This document shows positions 1 to 10,017 of a stretch of DNA of 64,000 nt, piece by piece. This DNA is from Chondrus crispus (lineage: Eukaryota > Rhodophyta > Florideophyceae > Gigartinales > Gigartinaceae). The notes under the pieces were generated by a model, which did no database searches, had not been told where the DNA came from, and worked only from the letters and a program-made list of their open reading frames with translations. The stretch lies in the NCBI RefSeq assembly GCF_000350225.1, contig NW_005178734.1:1-64000 (forward strand), read 5' to 3'. The stretch's first letter is position 1. The number at the start of each line of letters is the position of its first letter. The position numbers and the translations under genes are program-made.

Positions 1-2798
1 ATGATCCCCATCTGACACTCCCCACGATCAAACAATCCCCACCCTCCTCCAAGACAACGATCACACCCCGCAAACCATCTCCGCCTCCCCTCAGCAAACC
101 CCCCTCTGCCTCCGACCTCACCTACCACAACTATCATCTCAAACTGGGCCACATACACCCAAAGAAACTACACTACATGGCAACACACAACCTAGCCCCC
201 GGACTGCCCCCTGCCCTCAAGTCCACTCCACCACGCCTCACATGCACCGGCTGCCTTGTCGGGAAAAATTCCCGCGCCCCATTCCACAAACACCCCCGTC
301 AGGCACCCCCGGGACAACACATCCACACGGACATGTGCGGCCCCATCTCACCCCTCTCTCCCAACAACAACCGCTACATGTTAACCTTCATAGACGAAGG
401 CAGCCGCAAGCTCTTTGCCTCCTTCCACCCAACACGCGCTACAGCCGCTACCCACGTCAAATCATTCTTGACGTCGATCAAACCAATACACGGACACACC
501 GTCCGCCATGTCACAAGCGACAATGCGAAAGAGTATATCTCGCACGATCTCCGTGCATACTACGCCGACCAACACATCACCCTACACACCACCATCCCAC
601 ACACCCCGCAGGAAAATTCCCTCGCAGAGAGAGCCAACCGCACAATTTTTGACCATGTCCGCGCGGCACTGTCCTCATCTGACATGCCCCCACACTTCTG
701 GGAATATGCTGCTCGTGATTACATAGACAAATACAATCACACACCCCATCGCTCCAGCAAACAACTACCAGAGAGCCTCTGGTCTCCCACACCAGTCAAT
801 ATCACTACCCTACTTCCCTTCGGACAACACGGATACGTAACCAACCCCGCACCAAAAACAAAGCTCCAACCCCGTGCCCAACTCCACCGCTATCTATACC
901 GCATAGACGCCACCCATTACGTCACCTGGAACCTCTCCACCAAGAAAACCACCCGCTGTCGAGCTTCCGATTTTATCTCGTACGACCCCCACCGGGACCC
1001 CGTCTCCACCCAATCGAGAAAACAATTACCACCACCCCCCACACACAACAGCTCCCCTGTTCTACTGAACCACAACAACATCTGCACCCCCACCATCATA
1101 CTCGATGATCACATCGAAACCCTCATGTCCATGCCCACATTCTGCCTCAACACCCTGAACTACGACGCAGAACCCGGCGACACGGCAACAAATCCACGCT
1201 CCCTTCGCGCGGCGCGCCAAGCACCGGACTCCCACCTATGGGAACACTCGTGGAACGCCGAACTAGCCAGCCTTGAAAAACACGGCACACTCTCGTACAT
1301 TCCCAAATCCTCCCTACCCCCTCAAGCCACCCTCCTCCCGCTCAAATTCACATTGCGCCTCAAACGCGATGAAACCGGTCACGTAATCTCCCGGAAAACT
1401 CGCTGCACAGCTCGCGGCGACAAACAAATCCCCCACGTCCACTACGACCCTGACAACATCTCAAGCCCCGTCGCCGACCGAGATGCTGTCCGCTGTGCCC
1501 TCGCCCTCGCGGCCGGCACCCCACTTATCGCTGAACACTGGGACCTAGAGTCCGCATTTCTACACGAAATCCTCGGCCCGGAAGAGACAATATACGTGCA
1601 CCAACCCCCCCAATTTGACGGATCATACAAACACCCCGGCCACGTTGGTGTACTTACAGGCAACATCTACGGCACCAAACAAGCGTGCAAAATATTTACC
1701 TCAGGTCTCGCGAACAACCTCAAACTATGGCACTTCAGACGCCTCACCAGCGACAGCTGCACCTTTATGCTCCGCAATGAAGACAATCCCCACTTCGTCC
1801 TCTTTGTCATCACCATTGACGACTTCCTAGCCATAAGCAACCACCGCCCCCTCCTGGATGACACCCGCACCAAGCTCGCCTCACGCTACACCGTCAAGAA
1901 TCTCGGCCCCGTACGCCACCTCTTGGGATGGAAAGTGGACCGCACGCCCACCTCCATTTCCATCAGCCAACCTGCATTTACTGCAGACATTCTCACACGG
2001 TTCAACATGGAAGCATGCAGCCCAAGTCACACTCCGTACGACACCACAGTACTCTCTGCACGCCATCAAGACGAGACCAAACTACCACCATCCACCCCTT
2101 ACTCAGCTGCAGTTGGCTGCCTACGCTACCTCGCCGATAGCACACGCCCTGATCTCGCCTTCATCACAGGCCTCCTCGGCCGATACTCCCACGATCCATG
2201 CCAACGACACTGGCACGCCGTCCAGCGAGTCCTCCGCTATCTCCGTCACACCCCCAACCACGGGATTACATACAAAAATCCCATGCCATCCCAGCCTCTC
2301 CTCGCCTACTCCGACTCCGACTACGCCTCCTGCCTCGACACACGCCGATCCACATCCGGTTTTGTTGCCTTCTGGCGCCACGGCCCCGTAGCCTGGCAAT
2401 CGAAACGACAAAAGTTTGTCGCCTCGTCCACATGGGAAGCGGAGTACGTAGCAGCCTTCCACGCCGCACAACACACAAACTGCCTCCGGAATCTCCTTCA
2501 CGACTTCCGTGCCCTCAACATCTCTGTCCCAACCTCCCTCCACATCGACAACGCCGGCACTATCACAACTGCCAAATCCGCACATCCGACTCCCAAATCA
2601 AAGCACATAGACGTCAAGTACCACTACGTCAACGAGCAAGTTCTCCGCAAACGTATCACCCCTGTGAAGATACCTTCCCGAGACAACCCTGCTGACTGTC
2701 TCACGAAGCGCCTCAAACCGGCGATCTTCAACCATCAACTCTCCACGCTCCAAATGACCGCAACACCACCATCAAGCGCGGCGACTGTCGTATCTTAA
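1..2798 (+). CDS. Ty1/copia retrotransposon pol (integrase, reverse transcriptase, RNase H), 5' part off window
   Basis: The frame is open from the left edge of the window to the stop at 2798, so this is the C-terminal part of a larger gag-pol or pol. In order it shows a GAG-pre-integrase HHCC zinc region ending in CTGC, an integrase core with TDMCGP and the D and E of the catalytic triad, a copia-type reverse transcriptase opening around LKFTLRLKRDETG, and RNase H with AYSDSDYA, WQSKRQ and ADCLTKRL. The order integrase before reverse transcriptase is the diagnostic copia arrangement. No neighbouring gag is visible. The visible part is one uninterrupted frame, so the copy looks fairly recent. 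The sequence is C-rich on the coding strand, unlike the host genes nearby. Confidence 0.95.
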   Translation, partial: DPHLTLPTIKQSPPSSKTTITPRKPSPPPLSKPPSASDLTYHNYHLKLGHIHPKKLHYMATHNLAPGLPPALKSTPPRLTCTGCLVGKNSRAPFHKHPRQAPPGQHIHTDMCGPISPLSPNNNRYMLTFIDEGSRKLFASFHPTRATAATHVKSFLTSIKPIHGHTVRHVTSDNAKEYISHDLRAYYADQHITLHTTIPHTPQENSLAERANRTIFDHVRAALSSSDMPPHFWEYAARDYIDKYNHTPHRSSKQLPESLWSPTPVNITTLLPFGQHGYVTNPAPKTKLQPRAQLHRYLYRIDATHYVTWNLSTKKTTRCRASDFISYDPHRDPVSTQSRKQLPPPPTHNSSPVLLNHNNICTPTIILDDHIETLMSMPTFCLNTLNYDAEPGDTATNPRSLRAARQAPDSHLWEHSWNAELASLEKHGTLSYIPKSSLPPQATLLPLKFTLRLKRDETGHVISRKTRCTARGDKQIPHVHYDPDNISSPVADRDAVRCALALAAGTPLIAEHWDLESAFLHEILGPEETIYVHQPPQFDGSYKHPGHVGVLTGNIYGTKQACKIFTSGLANNLKLWHFRRLTSDSCTFMLRNEDNPHFVLFVITIDDFLAISNHRPLLDDTRTKLASRYTVKNLGPVRHLLGWKVDRTPTSISISQPAFTADILTRFNMEACSPSHTPYDTTVLSARHQDETKLPPSTPYSAAVGCLRYLADSTRPDLAFITGLLGRYSHDPCQRHWHAVQRVLRYLRHTPNHGITYKNPMPSQPLLAYSDSDYASCLDTRRSTSGFVAFWRHGPVAWQSKRQKFVASSTWEAEYVAAFHAAQHTNCLRNLLHDFRALNISVPTSLHIDNAGTITTAKSAHPTPKSKHIDVKYHYVNEQVLRKRITPVKIPSRDNPADCLTKRLKPAIFNHQLSTLQMTATPPSSAATVVS

Positions 2799-2994
2799 TT
2801 TTCTCCACTTGATGCCGCCACCAATCATCCTCCACTCCTTGTAGTATCTTACACGTGTACATAGCACTCCCACCGTACTTAACACCGTCGTCGCTCATGC
2901 CCCCAGTAAAGTCGACCCCAGGTCTTGAGTCTCTCCTACAGGCGTGACGTCTCTCCCAGACTTGCACCATGTGTACGGGGGTGTGATGGTTCTC
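2799..2994 (+). repeat. Probable 3' end (short LTR) of the copia element
   Basis: About 200 bases of C-rich sequence follow the copia pol stop and end where a different, protein-like minus-strand frame begins near 2995. A short 3' LTR is expected here, but its partner lies outside the window, so neither its start nor its terminal CA can be fixed. A TG at about 2810 and a CA at about 2968 are possible ends. Confidence 0.4.
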
Positions 2995-3379
2995 TCAAAA
3001 ATTCTAACGATTTCTCGTCAACTAGTTCAGAACAAATGAACAAATCGTGGTCATGCTCGGTGTTGACATCAAGAGTCAAAAGCGTAAATATGGTTCGAGC
3101 ATCTGATATACTCCACGGACGGATGTAATCAGCCATAGTAGCAACTGACTTCGCAGTCTTTAGCCTTGTCTTTGCCCACGGGTCAGCAGAAGACGGAGAC
3201 CCTTCCACAAAGAATAAAGACTCCCTTTGGATCGCCGTGCGTTCCTCATGGTGTTGTGCCGTATGTACCGGCGCGTGACTGCGTAGGACGTCGGCGGGCG
3301 GCGCGTGCGGGAGGCACGAGCCGCGTCGACGACCATGTACGTCGCGAACGGCGCCATCGGGGCAGTGGTCTTCGCGCAC
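2995..3379 (-). CDS. Unidentified ORF fragment, 3' end apparently cut by the copia element
   Basis: The minus strand holds a stretch that reads like real protein, especially after an in-frame ATG at 3136 (starting MADYIRPWSISDARTIF), rich in acidic and aliphatic residues. It runs to about 2995 and then enters the copia end, where its character changes to low-complexity residues. I do not recognise the family. An upstream ATG in the same frame lies at the 3379 end. It could be the N-terminal part of a host gene truncated by the copia insertion, or chance. The opposite strand around 3335-3410 is also open, which lowers confidence. Confidence 0.25.
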
Positions 3380-3487
3380 AAGGGCGGGGCCGTGCAGCTG
3401 TCGGATTATATTACCCTATCTGTTAACATACAACGCAAGGATTACAGAAAATCGAGGCCACAACTTGTTGCCGGAGGCGTACTTTCT

Positions 3488-5665
3488 TTACTCACGGTGA
3501 GAAAGAACGGGATCCGTTTTCACCGTTGGCACGTCATTCCTTAAGACAGTACCATCAATTGATAAAGACCCAGTCGTATTGCTGTCTTTTGCAGGTCCCA
3601 CAGCAGCTGCAACTCCATCACTCCCCTCTATTCCACCGCTATGAAATTTCTTTTGAGACCTGGACTGCAGCGTTGAACTTAACAATTTCATAAATTCCTT
3701 CGTCGCGTCCTTCAACATCGCGTTTCCAGTAGCCTTGAAACCATCTTCCAAACCTCCCGCAGCATGATCATACGTGTCATTTGCGAAACTAAAGAGCTGC
3801 AAGAGCTTTCCTTGCTCCTCTAAGTCTCGCAGCTCTTTGCTGGAACCAGCTTCCTCTCTCTTCTCAACTCTTCTCTCTTCCATGATGCGCTGTGACTCCG
3901 CTCTCATTCGATGAGAATCTGTCACAACATTAACCAACTGCTTGAAAGATGTTTTCATAGACTCCCCACTCTCGGTGTAACGGCGTTTGCGTTTCTTTCC
4001 TTTGGCGAATCCATCCCCATTCCTTTGGCCGCTGCCACTTTCATCATATCCCCCTCCATGGGGTATAACCTTTGTGCACATGTTCGTAAAGTTCTCGTCG
4101 GCATGATCTGTGCCTTGTCTTGTACAAGTAAACAGTACCATCAACCTTTTTCCAATCGCATTGAACTGACCATTCGCGCCATAGGTGAGAAAGTTTCTGA
4201 AGTTATCGGGATCGTTCTGTCCAGACGCTCTCTATTTCTGCAGAATTTCTGTGAATTGCGCCCTGCTTTCCATAAACTTATCCTTTAAAAACGATACACA
4301 GCGATTACGGGGCGGCAAAAAGGTTGAATCTGCGTCGTCAACTCTGCCAACCAAATCCAATCTCAACCTTATTTGAGAGTTAAAGCGTGACTCTATAATT
4401 CCCCAGTATGAGTCCCCGTGTAAAACCTGTGTCCAACTGGGCTCTACTGAGCTCTTGTCCTGTACCTGCTAATGCCTTTGCAAGTTCATCATCTCTCATA
4501 ACGACACAGAGGCGCGAAAACTCGCTAATGCTGAACGGGGGGGGGGGGTGGCTCCTGCACTGGGAATTTCATAGGTAATTTGTTCTGGCTGAGAAGATGG
4601 ACTGTACGAGGGATAAGTTGCTGATTCTGTATTTTGTGCACGTTGTCCTTGATGGTCTTGATTTATCGGCGTACGCCCTGACCTCTCAATTGAGTTGCGT
4701 CGACACCTTGCACGTTCTAGCGACAGCTTAAGTCGCTTATACGCAGCTGCCTCTCCAAATGAGACTTCTTGCAATAAAGTTGACTCTTGCGGCGCTCGTC
4801 GGATCATCATAGGGGAGAGCTCATCCCTTTCAAGCTTTCTTTGAAGCCAGGCAGAAAATCGTGCCGTTTGTGGATGTGTGTGTAAAGTTGCTTGTAACGT
4901 TTTACCAGACAAGACCGCCGTCTTTAAATATAAGAAGGCCCTTGATATGTAAGCGAGCTTATTTTTTCCTTGCTTACAACCCCAGTGTTTAAGAACTGGC
5001 CTCAAATCCTTGACCGACAAAGTCCAGAGAAATCCGTAAACTGCATAGGTTTCATCAGCTTCAGATATTCTCATCTCTCCAGCTCCGCCCTCTTTGTCAG
5101 AAATATGCCCATTCGCATTTCTATTCGGCACTTGAGCCCTGCCCCTGAGATCACCGGAGATTTCATCAATGTCGCGTGGCGGTGTTGTCTGGTCGCTGCG
5201 CCCGCGCACGCTATCAGAATAGTGTAAGATTAGGGATGTCTCCGGCCAGTTTTTCGGGGGTACTGTCGGACTTTTCGAGACATAGGGTGTTTCGCTGTCT
5301 GGTTCGAAACTCCCCTGCACACGAGGATCGGAAGCTCCGGTCGTTACCGCTCTCAACATTTCACATTCCGTACCGTTTGCCGATCTGCCCAGACCAAATG
5401 CTACTGCGTTGGGCACTTGAGAGGTCTCTGCGCTTGAACGAAGCAGTACTTCGCTCCCGGACATGTGGTTTTGATGACTCTGTGTGATATCTGGCGCGTC
5501 CGTGATATTCTTTTCACGAATGTCCGCGCAGCTGAGAACGGATACCGACTCACTGCTTTCATGACAGCGCAAACGACGACTGTCGATGCAGGCAGCGGGA
5601 TCATAGCGATTTGCATCCACTCGTAGAAGGCGGGGGCTGCGTCGGGGGAGGCCGCTTGTAGTCAT
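3488..5665 (-). pseudogene. SAP-domain plus trihelix/NAM-associated-like DNA-binding protein, decayed
   Basis: The first 389 codons run from ATG 5665 to 4496 and carry a low-complexity N-terminus (PRRSPRL) and, near residues 210-250 (about 4915-5040), a SAP-like helix pair (LSVKDLRPVLKHWGCKQGKN). Protein-like sequence continues on the same strand to 3488 but changes frame. One change is at a 12-G run (4537-4548 on the plus strand), another is between about 4385 and 4440, and an in-frame TAG lies at 4232-4234. The downstream part has the layout of trihelix or NAM-associated domains: SYWGIIESRFN, then an ASGQNDPDNF block, then a basic KGKKRKRR stretch and an acidic/basic coiled-coil tail to 3488. 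Introns could explain some breaks, but no clean GT-AG pairs resolve all three. Role inferred: DNA binding or chromatin scaffold; it could also belong to a DNA transposon. Confidence 0.6.
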
Positions 5666-7167
5666 CCTGCGTGCAGAAAAGGCAGAGAAAGGCAGAGACG
5701 ACAGAGGGGAAGGTGATGATCAAAAATAGGTGGGGTGAAAACAGTAGTCGAGGCCAGCAAAGTTGAGAATAATATGGGTCGCTCGGCGGCTCTTGCTTGT
5801 TGCTTGGCTCGTTGGTGGGGAGATGCAAGTTGCAGAGGGCGAAATGTTCGGATGAGGATTGCTTTCAAGGAAGAACAGGTACTACCCTCCGAGGTATGAA
5901 AGGGTCTCCTATGGCGGGAGAATGGTGCACAGTTCGTATCTCCAAGATTGCAAGTTTCGCGCCGTGATGATTTGAAAGTTGGAGGTTGGAAATGGATCTT
6001 CTTCAGATTTACGTGATCTGCGATAGCCAATTAAGTTTTGTTTCGTGGCATCAGTTAAGGCAGAGATGTAATGCAGGGGGTTAAATTAATCTGCAGTGCA
6101 TTGACATGTACATGTTAAGGAATGTTGAAAATAGACCAATGAGAAGCCGTTTTGCACATGAGACGCCCGCGACCGTCCAAAAACAAGCCCGTCCAAACTG
6201 TCTTAAGACTGGACCTCACTCTGGCAGCTTGTTCAGCCGCACCACACCGTCTCGGCGACCTCTGCAGAAGCTGGCCAGGCTCTTTACCACTAGGCCTGAC
6301 AGCGCAGCTAAAACTACCGTCGCGGCGTCGTCCTTGTCCTCGCGGCGCAGCATACCTGCACCTCATTCTGCCTTCCCCCCGGGCGCTCGCACTCTACTGC
6401 TCGCGCGGTGATTCTAACGCCGCTATACCCGGCCTCGCCGCGAATGGAAACACCCCAATTCACAACGAACCGCCCGCACACACGCGGCGCCACCATGCAG
6501 TTGCGGCTGTCAGCGCAGTGCCTCCGCATGCCTGCGTAGCGCTTTCACCGATTTCACCGAGTACGAGGCCCGTCGTGGCGCGTTTTGCCACGCCCCCGAA
6601 TTGCAGATGCTCACAGTAACAGGCCCTTCCTAATAATGGGTCGTAATTCTATTGAAGGCATAAGCTCGTAGCATGAAGACTCGTTTTTGAACAACTCAAC
6701 AATAGACATAAGCCGACGCAAGCGGGCAAGCTAAGCTGCTTCGTCGAAGACCTTTTTGCGCGGTATCCTGCCATGACGGTGCCTCCACATAACACATACG
6801 TACACGTGGCAATTTTTGTGAGAAGGGAGAGTTGTCGCCCGATACTGCGTCCAACCGTCGCGCTAGAAGGCGAACAGCCCTCTATCGTCGTGTACCGCAC
6901 TGTACAACGTGAATACTGTACAATGTACAGTATTCACGGTTTTGTGATCATCTCTTCGCCGGCCTTGAGCAATTTGGTTAATGCTCCCATTTGTCGAACC
7001 TCTCATACGTTTCAGGTTGTGCACTTTCGAGTTGCTCACCAACATCATTTCAGAACAAATCCCTCGGGTAGAAGTCCTGGGGCAACCGGACATCGTAGCG
7101 CTACAGTTCAACTAGAACCCAATAGTTGAAGTCATCGTCCGCTTTCCTCTTGACCTCCACACGCAAT
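5666..7167. other. Intergenic region between the SAP gene and the fusion gene
   Basis: This separates two divergent genes, so both promoters should lie here. The part from 6150 to 6600 is GC-rich with many overlapping open frames on both strands and no protein-like composition. A 31-base perfect palindrome lies at 6908-6938. No RNA gene was recognised. Confidence 0.5.
6908..6938. repeat. 31-base perfect palindrome upstream of the fusion gene
   Basis: Two 15-base arms (CGTGAATACTGTACA and its complement) flank a single A. It sits about 230 bases upstream of the ATG at 7168. The core ACTGTACA resembles the TACTGTA/TACAGTA palindromes that crowd the LTRs elsewhere in this window. It could be a dimeric transcription-factor site, a cruciform, or a scrap of LTR. 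Confidence 0.6.
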
Positions 7168-10017
7168 ATGGGATCCTACTTCAGCAAGCAAGAAGCCGCC
7201 GAGCCCGCGCCACCTACCGTAGGGCGCATCCGGGCACGTCAGTCCGGCGACGTCCCTGTCCAGCGCCCCCCCAAGCGTCGCCGCGTTGACAAGAAGCAGC
7301 GCCGTGAGGCCCGCGCCATCCCGCCGCCGACAAGAGCTATGCAACAGGGGGCCACACAAGTTAACCCACAAAACTCTGCACTGGATGACGTGACTAAGGA
7401 GGTGGTTCAGCACCCGAAGAGGAGGAAGAGGAAGGTTGCTGTGTTTCTGGGATACATTGGCGAGAATTACTATGGCATGCAGATGAATCCCGGCGTAATT
7501 ACAATTGAGCAGGTCTTGCTTTCTGCTTTTTATCGGGCCGGCTTGATATCTGAGGCGAATAAGGATTCGCTATCCAAGGTTAATTGGATGCGCGCTGCAC
7601 GCACTGACAAAGGTGTTTCGGCGGCAGGACAATGCGTTTCGGCCAAGCTTGAGTGTGAGGTGGAGAAGAATATTGCCCCTGGTGTTGTCGAAGCTATCAA
7701 TCATCACTTGCCTGCTGATGTCATGGTCTACGGTCTCATGCGTGCTACAGCCGCATTTAACGCCCGTATGGACTGCCACCGCCGTCGGTATGAATACATG
7801 TTCCCTGTAAGGTTGCTTGGCGGGCCGAACGAAGTCATGAAGGAGGAAGAACCAGGGGCTGGCGATCCCCGCGCTGCTAGATTCACTAATATCTTGAAGC
7901 GGTATGAAGGCACGCATTGCTTTGCAAGCTTTACCGACGGATTGACTGGCAAAGACGATTCATCGCGTCGTTTCATGATTCGAGTGCGATGCGGTCAGCC
8001 CTTTCTTCCGCCTAACTCGGGCGTATATTACGTTTCTGTTGAGGTTTACGGCCAAAGCTTTCTATTGCATCAGATTCGTAAAATGGTCGGTTTGGCTCTT
8101 TTTATTCATTTGGGGCACGCACCCGAGGAGACTATCCCGGTTGCATTATGCCCTAACATGAAGATTCCAACTCCAATGGCGCCTGCGCTGGGCTTGCTGT
8201 TGGATACATTAACGTTTGAAAACTACAACTTACGCCATCAATCTGTTTTGGAAAAGCCTATAACCGTTGACCAATTTCGGGAAGCGAAGGAAAAGTTCAA
8301 GTTGGAGCGTATTTATAAGAAAATTGCAGAAAGAGAAAGACTGGAACGAATTCTTGAAACCTGGGTCAGAACATGTCATCAGAAACAACGGTACGACGCC
8401 GACGAGATCGGAAAGTTACACGAGAAATTTGTTTTAACCGACGATGGGCGTGAGGAGCAGCGGAGAGCACATATTGCCTCGTTGTATCCAATTAAGACAA
8501 ACATGCGTGCATTCCTTGATGTTCCAGACGAAGAGACCTTCCGGCTTGCAAAGGCTATGAAGGAACAGTTTCAAGTGCGGTACGGAGAGGAGCCTTCGTT
8601 TCTTGCGAGGGCACCAGGTCGTGTAATTCTTATTGGGGAACATTTGGATTACAACGGACTGCCGGTGATAACTCTAGCGACTACGCAAGGCACCATGTTC
8701 GCAGGTTGCCTGGATAGCACAGAGCACATTGAAGTCTGTCATGTCGAGAATAGTCGCTACGGACCTGGAATGTTTCGGAATAGTGGGACGAGGATGGCTG
8801 TCTCCGAGGATGAGAAGGTCTCACTGGTTGACAGAAACTGGCTTCAGTACGTATCATGGGGGATCAAAGCCCTTGTGGAGAGTCTTCCTATGAGCAAAAG
8901 AACAGTGACTGGAGGTGGCCGGCTGCTCGTTGGTGGGAATCTGCCGAGAGCCGGTGGCATGTCTTCGAGCTCGTCATTGGTAGCAGGATCGGCTCTGGTA
9001 GCGGCACGGTTGAATAGGAAGCGAATCCCGAAGCAAGAGATTGCGCTCTTGGCTGCACGAGCCGAGCGCGATGGAGCTGGTACGAAAGGCGGTGCTGTTG
9101 ATCATATCACAAGTTTGTGTGGTGTGCGAGAAAGCGCTCTAAAAATATCCTTCACACCCCACGTAGTCATTGACAAGGTAGAAATTCCTGATGGGGTAGC
9201 CCTGTTTGCTGTCAACTCTGGAGTGAGGGCGGAAAAAGGCTTCGATGATCGGGTGAGGTCAGAATTTAACATGCGCGCGGCTGAATGTCGAATTGGTGCA
9301 GCAATACTTGCACGGCGATTGAAAGTGCATTTATGCAAATCCGTAACGACTCCTGGCCAGTTGCTGTTTCAAGCCTGCAAAACGTCGATTTTGAAATGCC
9401 GGTCCATGTCACAACTACGGACGATTGCCTTTGAGGTGATGCAAAATGACGAAATTCTATCCTTGTCTGAGGTAAGGCAAGAACTGGGCCTTGCCGAAAT
9501 AGAATTGCAAAATCGATTCGTGATGGGTGTTCAAGGGAGTATATTTGAAGTCGGCAGACGAATGTCTCATGTCTTCTCTGAAGCAGTAAGAGTGGAAGAT
9601 TTTGTAAGAGTGTCCATGGATCATAATTCGGCTCCATCGGTCAGACTGCAACAGTTTGGTCGAATTCTCAATGAAGGACAAACATCCCTCAAAGAAGTTT
9701 TTGAATCGAGTTGCCCTGAGGTCGACCAAGTCGTGGACTTCTGCAGAAAAAGTGGAGCAGTTGGTAGTAGGATGACAGGGGCCGGCTGGGGTGGGTACAC
9801 TATCAACTTGGTACCGAAGGACCGGGCATCTCACTTTAAGCATGCAGTCACTGAGATGTACGGAAATGAAGCTGTCGTAGAGGTCACGCCAAACTCGGGT
9901 GGTTGTATCTTTGCCATCCATAAATCATATGGGACGGGAGATAGGGAAAGAACTAAAGGCAGGCACTGGGAAAGACGGAATCGAGTGCCCGCCCACGAAT
10001 CTCCGGCGAGGGAATGA
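7168..10017 (+). CDS. Fusion protein: TruA/PUS1-type tRNA pseudouridine synthase plus GALK2-like GHMP sugar kinase
   Basis: A single 949-codon frame without introns; the first ATG is at 7168 (the frame is open slightly upstream without an ATG). The N-terminus, MGSYFSKQE, fits an N-myristoylation signal and is followed by a basic stretch (PPKRRRVDKKQRR). Residues about 90-390 are a TruA/PUS1 pseudouridine synthase: FLGYIGENYYGMQ, the catalytic motif ARTDKGVSA with Asp at about 147, and LLHQIRKMVG. Residues about 480-940 are a complete GHMP kinase: galactokinase signature RAPGRVILIGEHLDY (from 481), ATP-binding NLPRAGGMSSSSSL, GTKGGAVDH with the catalytic Asp, and TGAGWGG (from about 870). The CPEVDQVVDFCRKSGA segment matches GALK2 (GalNAc kinase) better than GALK1. 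PUS1 enzymes isomerise uridines in tRNA; GALK-type kinases phosphorylate C1 of galactose or GalNAc. Both halves keep their key residues, so both may be active. Confidence 0.93.
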   Translation: MGSYFSKQEAAEPAPPTVGRIRARQSGDVPVQRPPKRRRVDKKQRREARAIPPPTRAMQQGATQVNPQNSALDDVTKEVVQHPKRRKRKVAVFLGYIGENYYGMQMNPGVITIEQVLLSAFYRAGLISEANKDSLSKVNWMRAARTDKGVSAAGQCVSAKLECEVEKNIAPGVVEAINHHLPADVMVYGLMRATAAFNARMDCHRRRYEYMFPVRLLGGPNEVMKEEEPGAGDPRAARFTNILKRYEGTHCFASFTDGLTGKDDSSRRFMIRVRCGQPFLPPNSGVYYVSVEVYGQSFLLHQIRKMVGLALFIHLGHAPEETIPVALCPNMKIPTPMAPALGLLLDTLTFENYNLRHQSVLEKPITVDQFREAKEKFKLERIYKKIAERERLERILETWVRTCHQKQRYDADEIGKLHEKFVLTDDGREEQRRAHIASLYPIKTNMRAFLDVPDEETFRLAKAMKEQFQVRYGEEPSFLARAPGRVILIGEHLDYNGLPVITLATTQGTMFAGCLDSTEHIEVCHVENSRYGPGMFRNSGTRMAVSEDEKVSLVDRNWLQYVSWGIKALVESLPMSKRTVTGGGRLLVGGNLPRAGGMSSSSSLVAGSALVAARLNRKRIPKQEIALLAARAERDGAGTKGGAVDHITSLCGVRESALKISFTPHVVIDKVEIPDGVALFAVNSGVRAEKGFDDRVRSEFNMRAAECRIGAAILARRLKVHLCKSVTTPGQLLFQACKTSILKCRSMSQLRTIAFEVMQNDEILSLSEVRQELGLAEIELQNRFVMGVQGSIFEVGRRMSHVFSEAVRVEDFVRVSMDHNSAPSVRLQQFGRILNEGQTSLKEVFESSCPEVDQVVDFCRKSGAVGSRMTGAGWGGYTINLVPKDRASHFKHAVTEMYGNEAVVEVTPNSGGCIFAIHKSYGTGDRERTKGRHWERRNRVPAHESPARE

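Noticed and set aside
2121-2585. Minus-strand ORF of 154 codons inside the copia pol
   Set aside because: Lies wholly opposite the RNase H region and is a shadow of its codon bias.
5601-6030. Minus-strand ORFs upstream of the SAP gene
   Set aside because: Short, overlapping in two frames, no motif; more likely 5' untranslated and promoter sequence.
6106-6619. Two overlapping plus-strand ORFs upstream of the fusion gene
   Set aside because: GC-rich sequence open in several frames on both strands, with no conserved motif and unnatural residue composition.
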